Source: Lysobacterales bacterium (GTDB taxonomy: Bacteria > Pseudomonadota > Gammaproteobacteria > Xanthomonadales > Rhodanobacteraceae). From it: a DNA stretch of 64,000 nucleotides. The stretch is taken from assembly GCA_016721015.1 (NCBI GenBank), contig JADKJL010000001.1, positions 1,087,961-1,151,960 on the forward strand, given 5' to 3'. Shown one piece after another: positions 45,932 to 55,435 of the stretch (positions are counted from its first letter, which is position 1; every line of letters begins with the position of its first letter). The notes beneath the pieces were generated by a model. It saw nothing but the letters and a program-made list of their open reading frames with translations. It searched no databases and was not told where the DNA came from. The translations under genes were made by a program, and so were the position numbers.

Positions 45932-45960
45932 ATCTTAGTAAGATGTTAAGTCTAATGCAA
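45932..45960 (-). promoter_or_regulatory. Sigma-70 promoter of the C-rich RNA
   Basis: Minus strand -35 TTGCAT (45955-45960), 17-bp spacer, -10 TAAGAT (45932-45937). Four of six matches to consensus in each hexamer with ideal spacing. Confidence 0.65.
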
Positions 45961-45978
45961 CACTTTAAGTTACATGTG

Positions 45979-46004
45979 TTAAATCATTGATTTAAATGAT
46001 TTAA
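45979..46004. promoter_or_regulatory. AT-rich overlapping palindromes, candidate operator
   Basis: TTAAATCATTGATTTAA (45979-45995) is a perfect 8+1+8 palindrome, overlapped by TTAAATGATTTAA (45992-46004). The first is centred ~62 bases upstream of the predicted C-rich RNA start, inside an AT-rich island unlike the GC-rich surroundings. Confidence 0.45.
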
Positions 46005-46008
46005 AATC

Positions 46009-46926
46009 TCAGTTTGTGCGTAGGGATGCCTTCTTTGCACGCCTTCGCTCAGCCGCTGGCAGTTTCCAGTCGTTGTTGAACAAGGCTGGTTCCCAACTTC
46101 CGTAGGTCGGATTCGGCAGCACGAACCAGCGCTGGCCGATCCAGTCGAGATAAGGCGTAATGGCCTGCTCACGTCCCGCTGCCGTATTCGTGGGCACGTC
46201 GATGAAATCGCCCAACTGGTCGCCGATCTGCAGCAGCACCCGATATTTGCGCGAAATCAGCTCGCGGCGACAACCCTTGTCACTACCTTTCGACGCGCAG
46301 CCGGCAACAGTGGTGCCGAGCCCCAGAAAGACGTCCTCGTCGCTGGCGATCGGAAATTCGAGCTTGCGCAGGTTGTCGAGCGTCGCAGCGCCAAGCTCGC
46401 CGGCACGATTGGAAAGATAGAAGACCTTGACTCCTTTGCTCGCTGCGAGCTGGGTGAAGGCGAGCGAGCCCGGCATCGCTCGAGCCGCTTCCTCGCGGCA
46501 CCAGGGGATCCAGGTGGCCTCGTTGTAGCTCTCTCCATTGACTACCAGACGCGCCTGATACGGTGAGTTGTCGAGCACCGTTTCGTCGATATCGAGAATC
46601 ACCGCGGTCTGGTGCGGATCGAGCACCGGTGATTTCCGTTCGCCGATTGGCAGCGCCTCCCAGGTCGGGTCGGACAATGCCTGCAGGAGTTCATCGCCGG
46701 CCATGCGGTACGCCTGACGGTAGATCAGATCATGTTCGATCGCGGTCTGGGTCCAGGCGACGGCATTCAGATTGTCGTCGGGCGAGGGCAGGGCGCTGCT
46801 GTCCGAGCCTACCCGCGGCGCGGACTGTGTGGAGATGGTTGCCGAGGTGTCTGGACGCCGCGCCATGGGCTGGCACGCGCTGAGGGCGAGCATCGTCACG
46901 ACGATGCACGGTGCGAATCTGGACAT
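46009..46926 (-). CDS. HAD-family acid phosphatase lipoprotein (e(P4)-like, class C type)
   Basis: A 305-residue lipoprotein phosphatase: lipobox LSAC, the DDDD-type motif ILDIDETVLDNSPYQ with the nucleophile and acid/base Asp, VFYLSNRAG (motif II) and IGDQLGDF (acidic motif III). Related to Haemophilus e(P4), which dephosphorylates NMN and other phosphomonoesters in the envelope. Divergent from the AI-2E-type permease gene. Confidence 0.9.
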   Translation of the reverse strand: MSRFAPCIVVTMLALSACQPMARRPDTSATISTQSAPRVGSDSSALPSPDDNLNAVAWTQTAIEHDLIYRQAYRMAGDELLQALSDPTWEALPIGERKSPVLDPHQTAVILDIDETVLDNSPYQARLVVNGESYNEATWIPWCREEAARAMPGSLAFTQLAASKGVKVFYLSNRAGELGAATLDNLRKLEFPIASDEDVFLGLGTTVAGCASKGSDKGCRRELISRKYRVLLQIGDQLGDFIDVPTNTAAGREQAITPYLDWIGQRWFVLPNPTYGSWEPALFNNDWKLPAAERRRAKKASLRTN

Positions 46927-47059
46927 GCTGAGACTCCGCTTTTATCGAATCGGCGATGAGGTGGCCAATGCGGAAGTCTACTTCACCCGCCGGATCGCCC
47001 GGACTGGCAATGTGGAACTGCGACTGACAGACTGCGCGACGTTCAGGAATCCACCAGTC

Positions 47060-48079
47060 ATGCCGTTTTCCGCGAAGTTCACCCCACTGCGACTTGCCCA
47101 GGTCAGTCATGTGCTCGCCGCGCTTGCCCTGCTGCTGGTTCTGCAATTGCGGTTGCTGCCGGTATTGCTTGCCGGGTTGCTTGTGTATGCCTTGGTCAAT
47201 GCGCTGGCGCCATCCCTGCAGCGCCATCTGCCCGGCGCCCGCGCGCATTGGCTGGTAGTTGCCTTGCTGGCGGCGCTGGTGGTCGGTCTGCTCAGCTTCG
47301 CGATCGTCGGCAGCATCGCATTTCTCGGCTCGGAACATGGCAATCCATCGCTCCTGTTCGAGCGCATGGCGCCGCTGATAGAGCGCGCACGCGCACAGTT
47401 GCCGGCGATCGTGGTCGATCACCTGCCGGACAATTACGAACAGATCCGGGTCGCCGTCATGGGTTGGCTGCGCGAACATGCCGCCCAACTCCAACTTGCC
47501 GGTGCCAATGCCGCGCGGGTGATCGTGCATCTGCTGATCGGCATGGTGCTCGGTGCCATGTTGGCACTTCAGAACGCGCTGGATCGCCCGCTGGAAGGGC
47601 CGCTTACGCAGCAATTGCGCATGCGCAGCATCAATCTGGCCACGGCGTTCCGCGATATCGTCTTTGCTCAGGTCAAGATTTCGGCGCTGAATACGCTGTT
47701 CACCGCGATCTTCCTGCTGATCGTGCTGCCGCTGTTTGGGGTCAACCTGCCGCTGGCAAAAACCCTGGTCGTCGCGACCTTCGTCTGCGGCTTGCTGCCC
47801 GTTGTCGGCAATCTGATCTCGAACACGCTGATCTTCGTCATCGGCCTGTCGGTCTCGCTCTGGGTTGCGATCGCCGCCCTGATCTTCCTCGTCCTCATCC
47901 ACAAGCTCGAGTATTTCCTCAATGCCCGCATCATCGGCGGCCAGATCCGGGCGCGCGCATGGCAGCTGTTGATTGCCATGCTGGTCATGGAGGCTGCATT
48001 CGGCCTCGCCGGCATCGTCGCCGCGCCGATTTATTTCGCCTACCTGAAACGTGAGCTTGAGGCCGCGGACCTGGTCTAG
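47060..48079 (+). CDS. AI-2E family (PerM/YdgG-like) membrane protein
   Basis: A 339-residue polytopic membrane protein with seven or eight spans. The C-terminal signature includes ARIIGGQIRARAWQLLIAMLV and AAFGLAGIVAAPIYFAYLKRE. Members export AI-2-like molecules or act as Na+/H+ antiporters; specificity is not readable. The ATG at 47060 is chosen since the extended frame upstream overlaps the divergent phosphatase gene. Confidence 0.85.
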   Translation: MPFSAKFTPLRLAQVSHVLAALALLLVLQLRLLPVLLAGLLVYALVNALAPSLQRHLPGARAHWLVVALLAALVVGLLSFAIVGSIAFLGSEHGNPSLLFERMAPLIERARAQLPAIVVDHLPDNYEQIRVAVMGWLREHAAQLQLAGANAARVIVHLLIGMVLGAMLALQNALDRPLEGPLTQQLRMRSINLATAFRDIVFAQVKISALNTLFTAIFLLIVLPLFGVNLPLAKTLVVATFVCGLLPVVGNLISNTLIFVIGLSVSLWVAIAALIFLVLIHKLEYFLNARIIGGQIRARAWQLLIAMLVMEAAFGLAGIVAAPIYFAYLKRELEAADLV

Positions 48080-48446
48080 CCGACCGATCGTCTGTGGACA
48101 TGGTGTCGCAGGGGAGAATCGCCAGATCGGGCTGGAAGTGGCGACTGGATGGCTGGGCACGCGATGGATCGGCGCCAAATAACGATGATCCTCGTACTTG
48201 TGTCTGAGTGGACGGTTGTTCGAGGGCGGCCGCACCTGATTTCCCGTTGGGGAAATCGTGTGAAACGGGTTTATTCCGTGTTAAGGACGTGTTAGGGTCG
48301 GATTGTCAGGGGGCCTGACAACCATCGAAGTCGCTGTTTCTCCTCAGGATCCAGACTCGTCCGAACGGTCGGGTGCGGGCTCCGACAGGTTTAGTTGCAG
48401 TTGTATCTAGATACTACTCTCTCACTTCCAACCAGTTGGGGATGAT
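48080..48446. other. Intergenic/regulatory region upstream of the TonB-dependent receptor
   Basis: 367 bp without a gene. It contains three inverted repeats: GATTTCCC-GTTG-GGGAAATC (48238-48257), TGTCAGG-GGG-CCTGACA (48304-48320) and the perfect 12-mer GTATCTAGATAC (48403-48414). The leader ends with GGGGA before the receptor ATG. No clear -35/-10 pair is seen; the repeats are operator or leader-hairpin candidates. Confidence 0.5.
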
Positions 48447-51400
48447 ATGAACAAGCAAAAGAAGCCGTTGCGTCTGGCGGCATTGAGTATCGCGATCGGC
48501 ATGTGCTTCGCCTCGGCGGCATATGGCCAGTCGAACGTTACCGGCACCATTTACGGCACCGCACCGGTCGCTGAAGGCACATCGGTCGTTGTCGAAAACA
48601 TGGATACCGGGCAACGCCTGAGTTTCAAGACCGATTCACAGGGCCGCTATCGCGCGACCTCGCTGCCCAGTGGTCGTTACAAGGTGACCCTGCAAAAGGA
48701 CGGCGTTGATGTTGCGACTCGCGAAGGCATCGCCGTCAATATCGCCAGCGGCACCGACGTCTCCTTCGTCGATAGCAATGTGCAGACTCTCGAGGGTGTC
48801 CAGGTCACCGCCAATGCGGTGCCGCAGATCGACGTTTCCCAGGTCGATACGCGTACGGTCTTCACGTCGGATACGATGGCCAGGATCGCGATCCCGCGCA
48901 ATCTCGCCAGCGTCGCCTTGCTCGCACCGAGCGTCGTCAAGAACGACAGTTACACGGATGCCAATGGCACCACGATTCCAAGCTTTGGTGGTTCGGCTTC
49001 GTCCGAGAACGCGTATTACATCAACGGCTACCCGGTGACCAACCCGTTGACGGCACTCGGCTTCTCGACGCTGCCGTTTGACGCGATTGACCAGGAACAG
49101 ATTTTGACCGGCGGCTACGGTGCGGAATTTGGGCGTTCCACCGGCGGCGTGATCAACATCGTCTCCAAGCGGGGCACCAATGAGTGGAAGTTCGGCGCCT
49201 ACGACATTTGGTCACCCCGGCAGTTGCGCGCAAACCCGCGCAATCGCTATTACCCGGATACGGGCTTCTATGGCTCGAACAATCCGAATCCTGCCGAGCA
49301 AACTGACGGCACCTTGGATCAGTATCGGAACGGCAACCAGTTCTGGAACAACACGCTGGGTGCCTATGTCGGCGGCGCAATCGTTCCTGATCGCTTGTTC
49401 ATCCGCCTCGACGCCGAGCTGGAGCGTGACAAAGGCGATAGCGTTCGAATCTTTCGGCTGTCCAATCCGGCTACGCCTGGAGGCTTTACCAACTACACGC
49501 GCGACCAGCCACGCTGGTCGGCCAAGGTTGACTGGAACATCACCAACAGCCACATCCTCGAGTTCACCGCGGTTTCGGATGTGCGCAAGTACAACAGTGA
49601 CGGTTACACCTTTGATTACACCGACAATTCCCACGGCACCGAAAAGAACTATGGTCTTGATGACAAGGACGATTCGCGTCTATATATCGCCCGCTACACG
49701 GGTTACATCACTGACGACCTGACTGTTTCAGTTCTCTACGGCCAGCAGAAGATCAACCATTCGAACAATCCGTTTGGATATGACCCGAGCTGCCCGCGAA
49801 TTTCAGCCGGTGCCAGTGCGCGTCTGCCCCAGTTCAACTACACGGGATGCCAGACCGCCGCAAATGCTCCGCTTGACGGCGCAAATGACTCGACCAAAGG
49901 CGGCCGCCTCGATGTGACTTATCGTCTTGGCGACCATGAAATCCGCGCGGGCTACGATCGCAACGACGCGCGTTCGCTTGCAGGCAGTTCCTATGCCGGC
50001 GGCTTCATCTGGGTTTATTCCCGCGCGACCGTTGCAACCAATCCGATTGATTCGTCGAACGGCGTCGGCGCACCCGCGGGCAATGGCGGCTTCGGTGACA
50101 CGGGCTACTACGTGCGTCGCCAGTATTTCACCCAGGTCGGCAACATCAAGACGGCCCAGGAGGCTCAGTTCATCGAGGATCGCTGGCAGATGACCGACAA
50201 CTTCCTGTTGTCGCTGGGTTTGCGCAATGAGCAGTTCACCAACTACACCGGTGGTGGTGAACCCTACATCAGCCAGCGTCATCAGCTCGCCCCGCGCGTC
50301 GGTGCAGTCTGGGACGTAAACGGCGACTCCTCGCTCAAGCTCTACGGCAATGGCGGTCGTTACCATCTGGTTCTGCCGAGCAACGCTGCTCTCCGCGCCG
50401 CATCGGCTTCGACGTTTACCCGCGAATACTTCACCTACAGCGGAGTCGATCCCGTTACTGGCGCTCCAACCGGCCTGACCCATATTCCGGTCGATCCCGC
50501 GGCGGGAACCCTGTGTCCGGGCAGCGAGTATCTCGTATCGGCAAATCTTGAGTGCGGCAATGCGCCGGATCCGCGCACAGTCGCGGCTGTGAACATCAAG
50601 TCGCACTATCAGGATGAGTTCATCGTCGGCATGGAACAGGCACTCAACGAGGATTACAGTTGGGGAGCCAAGGCTACCTATCGCACGTTGCGTAGTGCGA
50701 TCGACGATACCTGCACGCCGGCCCTCGGTGGGGGTTGCTTCCTGTTCAATCCGGGGGAGGACAACACGTTCTATGAGGAACAGCCGGACGGAACTCTGGC
50801 ACCGCATACATATACCGCAGAAGAACTGGATCTGCCCAAGCTCAAGCGCAAGTACATTGGCCTCCGAGTTCTTCATTGAGCATCAGTTCACCACCAACTG
50901 GTACGGAAAAGCCACCTACATCTGGTCCCGCAATTTCGGCAATACGGAAGGTCAGCTCGCTTCCGACCTCGATACCGGGAGCGGCGGTCAGGCGGATGTC
51001 GGGCAGACGCAGGATTGGGATCTGCCGCAGTTGATGGACGGTTCGAATGGCTTGTTGCCGAATCACCGTGCCCATCAATTGAAGTTGTTCGGCTACTACA
51101 AGCTCAACGAGGAATGGTTGTTCGGTGGCAGCTCGATCATTTCCTCGGGGCGTCCGAAGAACTGCACCAGCTTCTATCCGAGTGCTGATGCGGGCTTGTA
51201 CAACGGTGCGTACTACTACTACTGCGGTATTGCGGGAACCGGAACCCAGGCAGCCCCGGGCTCGCCTGGATACGTCCCGCCGTCGGCCAATTACGGTCCG
51301 TCGCCGCGCGGTTCGCACGGCACGACGCCATGGACCTATGCAATCAATTTGAATGTGGCTTACGTGCCGAACTGGGCTGACCAGAAGTTGACCCTGTCGC

Positions 51401-51552
51401 TCGATGTCCTCAATCTGCTCAATCGGCAGATTCCTGGATCTTTCGATTCGCAATACGCAAGGAACCGCTTCGAAGCCAACCAGTACTATGGTCAGGAGTT
51501 GAACTACAACGCACCACGTTCGTTCCGCATCACCGCTCGTTACGATTTCTGA
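48447..51552 (+). CDS. TonB-dependent, Oar-like outer-membrane receptor (frameshift in sequence)
   Basis: A ~1034-residue outer-membrane beta barrel. A signal peptide (to ~AAYGQ) is followed by a carboxypeptidase-regulatory-like beta domain (~30-105: VTGTIYGTAPVAEGTSVVVEN), a plug (~120-260: IPSFGGSASSENAYYINGYPV, GGYGAEFGRSTGGVINIVSK) and the barrel, ending with aromatic RITARYDF. The frame breaks at 50861-50866 (CCTCCG); removing one C restores KYIGLEFFIEHQFTTNWYG and the rest of the barrel. Oar-like receptors import large or peptide-like substrates; ligand unknown. Confidence 0.88.
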
Positions 51553-51565
51553 CGAGTTGCAACAA

Positions 51566-51587
51566 GCCGCCAGCTTCGGCTGGCGGC
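51566..51587 (+). terminator. UUCG-tetraloop hairpin after the receptor gene
   Basis: GCCGCCAGC - TTCG - GCTGGCGGC, 13 bp after the stop; no T-run, so probably an mRNA-stabilising 3' hairpin ahead of the true terminator. Confidence 0.6.
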
Positions 51588-51614
51588 CCGCTTCATCTCC
51601 AACGTGTCAACTTG

Positions 51615-51645
51615 AACCGCCGATGGCAACATCGGCGGTTTTTTT
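51615..51645 (+). terminator. Rho-independent terminator of the receptor gene
   Basis: AACCGCCGATG - GCAA - CATCGGCGGTT followed by TTTTT on the plus strand; an 11-bp stem with a GNRA loop. Confidence 0.9.
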
Positions 51646-51663
51646 ATGCGCACTTTGCGGCGA

Positions 51664-53643
51664 TCATGGGTCGAACAGGGCGGCCAGCTTGGCGATACTG
51701 GAACTGGCGACTTCCTTGCGCTGGGCTTCATCCTGCTCGGCATCGCGGCCCGACCAGTGCAGATCCGAAGCGGGCAATTCTGCAAGGAAGCGGCTCGGAT
51801 CGTTGGCGATGATTTCGCCGAAGCGGCGCTTGCGACGGGTGAAGCTCAAGGCCAGTTGTTCCTTGGCGCGGGTAATGCCGACATACATCAGCCGGCGTTC
51901 CTCGTCGAGGCGACCTTCATCGATGCTCGCCTCGTGCGGAAACGAGCCTTCTTCCACCCCGATGATGAAGACGAAGCGGAATTCGAGCCCCTTGGCCGAG
52001 TGCAGGGTCATCAGGCGCACCGCATTGCCGGGATCATCGCGGTCGCCGTGGGTGAGCAGCGCGAGCTGAGCGGCCAGGTCACCGGCTGCCCCTTCCTTCT
52101 GCATGGCGCGAAACCATTCGGTCAGCTCCTTGAGATTCTCGAGCCGGCGCGCACGCAGGCCGGGTTCCTTGATCTGCGCAGCGATGTGATCGGCGTAGCC
52201 GACGCGTTCGATCAGTTGATCGACCAGATCGGCCGCTGCGGTGCGTTCCGCCGAGCGCGCGAGATCGCGGATCAGCTTCACGAATCCAGCCAGGGCCGAA
52301 GCCGGGCGGGCCGACAAACCGGCCAGCACGGTGTCATTCTGCGCGGCACGCAACATCGAGACATGCCGCGCTCCGGCCGCCTGGCCCAGCTTTTCGAGTG
52401 ACGTTGCACCGATGTCGCGGCGCGGAATATTGACGATGCGCAGGAATGCCGCATCGTCATCCGGGTTGTTGATCAGGCGCAGATAGGCGAGCAGGTCCTT
52501 GACCTCGGCGCGTTCGAGAAACGCCGTGCCGCCACTCAGGTGATAGGGCACGCGGGCGATGCGCAGGGCTTTTTCAGCGCGCGCGACTGGTGGTTGCCGC
52601 GGTACAAAATGGCGAACTCGTTCCAGCGCGCCTTGTGCTTCTCGGCCAGATGTGCGATCTCGGCCGCGATACGCTCGGCCTCGTGCTCGTCGTCGCGACA
52701 TTCGAGGACGCGAATCGGTGGGCCTTCGGCAGCTTCGCTCCAGAGCTTTTTCTCGAACAGATGATCGTTGTTGGCGATCAAGGCATTGGCGACGCGCAGG
52801 ATGCGTTTCCCGCAGCGGTAGTTCTGCTCAAGCTTGATCACCTTGAGCTTCGGATAGTCGCGCGAAAGCTCGCCGAGATTTTCCGGATTGGCGCCGCGCC
52901 AGGCGTAGATGCACTGGTCGTCATCACCGACCGCAGTGAACATGCCGCGCTCGCCGGCCAGCAACTTGACCAGGCGGTATTGCGCGATGTTGGTGTCCTG
53001 ATATTCATCCAGGAGCAGGTAGCGGATGCGTTCCTGCCACGCCGCACGCGCCTCGTCATCGCTTTCGAGAATCTGCAGGGGCAGGCGGATCAGATCGTCG
53101 AAATCGACCGCATTGAAGGCTGCGAGGCGCTTCTGGTAGGCCGCATAGATTGCCGCCGCCTCGCGCTCGCGCACGCCGCCTGCCTGCGCCTCGGCCTGCG
53201 CCGGAGACAGACCCGCGTTCTTCGCCCGTGACACCAGCGATTGCAGTGCCCACAGCGCATCGTTCTTGATGCCGTTCGGCGCGAGTTCCTTGATCAGGCC
53301 CTGGCTGTCATCCGCATCAAGCACTGAAAATCCGCGGCGCAGATTGGCCCGTGCGTGTTCGATCTGCAGGAACTTGAGCCCCAGCGCGTGGAACGTGCAC
53401 ACCGTCAGTCCCTCCGCCACTTGTCCCTGGATCAGCTTGCCGACCCGCGCTCGCGCATCTCGCGCGCCGCCTTGTTGGTGAACGTGATCGCGGCGATTTT
53501 CGAGGCCGACAGGTGTTTGCGCTTGACCAGATGAGCGATTTTCTCGGTGATTACCCGAGTCTTGCCCGGAGCCCGCACCGGCGAGCACGAGCAGCGGGCC
53601 ATCGCAGTAGTCAATGGCGGCACGTTGGTAGGGGGTTGAGCAT
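51664..53643 (-). CDS. rep: ATP-dependent DNA helicase Rep (four indels in sequence)
   Basis: A UvrD/Rep superfamily 1 helicase whose motifs lie in three frames in correct order: Q-motif and Walker A LLVLAGAGSG-KTRVI, ITFTNKAAREM, VCTFHALG, LLLDEYQDTN, VGDDDQCIYAWRGA, LEQNYRC, then RLMTLHSAKGLEF and MYVGITRAKEQL. Indels at 53631-53635 (C5), 53565-53567 (G3), ~53450 and 52570-52574 (A5) explain all breaks. With the first removed the protein begins MLNPYQRAAIDYCDGP from the ATG at 53643. Total ~659 residues, as in other Rep proteins. Confidence 0.85.
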
Positions 53644-53650
53644 GGTTGGA

Positions 53651-53675
53651 GCGGGGATGGAGAATGGGGAAGTAG
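53651..53675. repeat. G-rich dispersed repeat, copy 1 (degenerate)
   Basis: GGGGATGGAGAATGGGGAAG, directly upstream of the rep ATG. It resembles the better copies at 53778, 54439 and 54578. Confidence 0.4.
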
Positions 53676-53777
53676 CCAAGCAACGACGTGGGATTTTCGC
53701 ATAGACGACAGGTCAACTTACCCGTCGCATGACGCAGTCGCCGCACACAGGCACAATTGCGGGCTCTTGCGTTACCG

Positions 53778-53806
53778 ACTCCCCACTCCCTACTCCCCCA
53801 CTCCCG
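53778..53806. repeat. C-rich dispersed repeat, copy 2
   Basis: Built of ACTCCCC/ACTCCCT units (CCCCACTCCCTACTCCCCC), nine bases before the tdk ATG. Confidence 0.6.
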
Positions 53807-53814
53807 TTCTATCG

Positions 53815-54436
53815 ATGTCCAAACTCTATTTCTATTACTCGGCGATGAATGCCGGCAAGACGACGACGCTGCTGCAGAGCGCGTACAACTACCATGAGCG
53901 CGGCATGCGCACGCGCATCCTCACACCGAAACTCGACAACCGTGCGGGCGAGGGCGTGGTCGCCTCGCGCATCGGGCCTCAAGGCCGAGGGCCTGCGTTT
54001 CGAGCGCGAGGATGATCTGCTTGCACTGATCGATGCCGATATTGCCAGCAACGGCAAGCTTGATTGTGTGCTCGTCGACGAAGCCCAGTTCCTGAGCAAG
54101 GCACAGGTCTGGCAACTGACCGATGTGGTCGACAAGCGCGATATTCCGGTGCTGGCCTATGGTCTGCGCACCGATTTCCGCGGCGAATTGTTCGAGGGCA
54201 GCCAGTATCTGCTGGCCTGGGCCGACAATCTCGACGAGATCAAGACGATCTGCCACAGCGGCAGCAAGGCAACCATGGTCGTGCGCGTCGACGAACACGG
54301 TCGCGCCGTGACCGACGGGCCGCAGGTCGAGATCGGCGGCAACGAGCGCTATGTGTCAGTCAGCCGCGCCGAGTTCAAGAAAATCGTCGACGGTGAAGGG
54401 CGCATCGAATTGCAACAGCCGGTGTTGCCGCTTTGA
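53815..54436 (+). CDS. tdk: Thymidine kinase (frameshift in sequence)
   Basis: A type II thymidine kinase of ~206 residues: P-loop YYSAMNAGKTTTLLQ, Asp motif VLVDEAQFLSKAQV, lasso region GLRTDFRGELFEGS and GGNERYVSVSRAEF. The frame breaks at the G3 run 53974-53976; deleting one G joins ...VVASRIG to LKAEGLRFE. The usual structural zinc site (ICxCGRKA and SVCRKH in E. coli) is mostly lost: here ICHSGSKA and SVSRAEF. Confidence 0.88.
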
Positions 54437-54438
54437 AC

Positions 54439-54605
54439 GGGAATGGGGAGTGGGGAGTAGGGTGAGGAAAAGCAGATCGCGGTATGCGCAACCATCGCTA
54501 GGGATTCTGCCTGTAGCGAGCGCGAGAAACGAAGTTGGTGGAGCGAATGCAGTTCAGTTCGCCTGGCAGTGCTTTCCGATTCCCCACTCCCTACTCTCCA
54601 CTCCC
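54439..54605. repeat. Intergenic segment bounded by inverted G/C-rich repeats (copies 3 and 4)
   Basis: Copy 3 (54439-54467, GGGAATGGGGAGTGGGGAGT...) and copy 4 (54578-54605, GATTCCCCACTCCC...) are inverted relative to each other and bracket ~110 bp between convergent tdk and mutM. The layout recalls REP/BIME-type or non-autonomous mobile repeats. No terminator with a T-run is seen here. Confidence 0.55.
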
Positions 54606-54610
54606 GGCCT

Positions 54611-55423
54611 TCAACGCTGACACCGCCCGCAAAAGAAGGTCGAGCGCTGGCCCAGGGTGATCGAGCGGATCGGTGTGCCGCAGTTGCGGCAGGCTTTTCC
54701 GACACGACCATAGACGTACAGCTCCTGCTCGAAATAGCCGGGTACGCCATCGGGCGAGATGAAGTCGCGCAGGGTGGTGCCGCCGCGCTGGATGGCGTGG
54801 CCGAGGATGCGCTTGATCGCTTCGGCGAGTTTCGCGTAGCGCTCGCGGGAAACCGCTCCGGCCTTGCGCCGAGGATTGATGCCGGCGGCAAACAACGCTT
54901 CGGCCGCATAGATGTTGCCGACGCCGACCACGATCGCCTGATCCATGATGAAGGTCTTGATTGCGGCCGACCTTCCACGCGAACGCTGCCACAGATGGTC
55001 GCCATCGAAGGCGTCGTCGAGCGGCTCAGGCCCAAGATGCGCAAGCAGTTCGTGCATGTGGCCGACCGGTTGCCAGAGCAGGCTGCCGAAGCGGCGCGGA
55101 TCGGTGAAACGCAACAGGCGTCCCGAATCGAGCAGCCAGTCGTAGTGGTCGTGCTTGCCCGCTATCGTTTCGGGATCGAGCACGCGCAAGCTGCCGGACA
55201 TGCCGAGATGGAGCAGGGCGCTGCCGGCCTGTGTGTGCACGAGCAGGTATTTGGCGCGGCGCTCGATCGACTCGATACGTTGACCGGGCAAGGTCGCGAT
55301 CAGCTGTTTGGGGATCGGCCAGCGCAATCGCGCCTGGCGGATGACGAGGTTCGAGATGCGCCGGCCGAGCAGATGCGGCGCGATGCCAAGGCGGGTGGTT
55401 TCAACTTCGGGAAGTTCGGGCAC
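54611..55423 (-). CDS. mutM: Formamidopyrimidine-DNA glycosylase
   Basis: A 270-residue Fpg/MutM repair enzyme excising 8-oxoguanine. It has the N-terminal PELPEVETTRLG with catalytic Pro and Glu, the helix-two-turn-helix region VGVGNIYAAEALF, and the C-terminal zinc finger CRNCGTPI...CGRCQR. It follows the DUF4340 gene by 12 bp. Confidence 0.96.
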   Translation of the reverse strand: MPELPEVETTRLGIAPHLLGRRISNLVIRQARLRWPIPKQLIATLPGQRIESIERRAKYLLVHTQAGSALLHLGMSGSLRVLDPETIAGKHDHYDWLLDSGRLLRFTDPRRFGSLLWQPVGHMHELLAHLGPEPLDDAFDGDHLWQRSRGRSAAIKTFIMDQAIVVGVGNIYAAEALFAAGINPRRKAGAVSRERYAKLAEAIKRILGHAIQRGGTTLRDFISPDGVPGYFEQELYVYGRVGKACRNCGTPIRSITLGQRSTFFCGRCQR

Positions 55424-55435
55424 GGCGCGATCGAG

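Noticed and set aside
45866..45937. A 23-codon plus-strand ORF preceded by a strong GGAGGGGG
   Set aside because: The G-run is the complement of a C-run in the candidate minus-strand RNA, whose promoter and terminator are much better supported; the peptide has no coding signature.
46730..48235. 501-codon minus-strand open frame
   Set aside because: It lies antisense to the AI-2E-type permease, which has clear membrane spans and family motifs; the shadow product is Gln/Asp/Arg-rich low complexity.
48447..51552. Programmed frameshifting in the TonB receptor (and in parB, tdk)
   Set aside because: No slippery heptamer with a downstream structure is apparent, and the same kind of indel affects many unrelated genes only in this part of the window.
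51664..53746. Two or three separate helicase genes or pseudogenes
   Set aside because: Motifs follow in correct order without duplication, and single-base corrections give one normal Rep protein.
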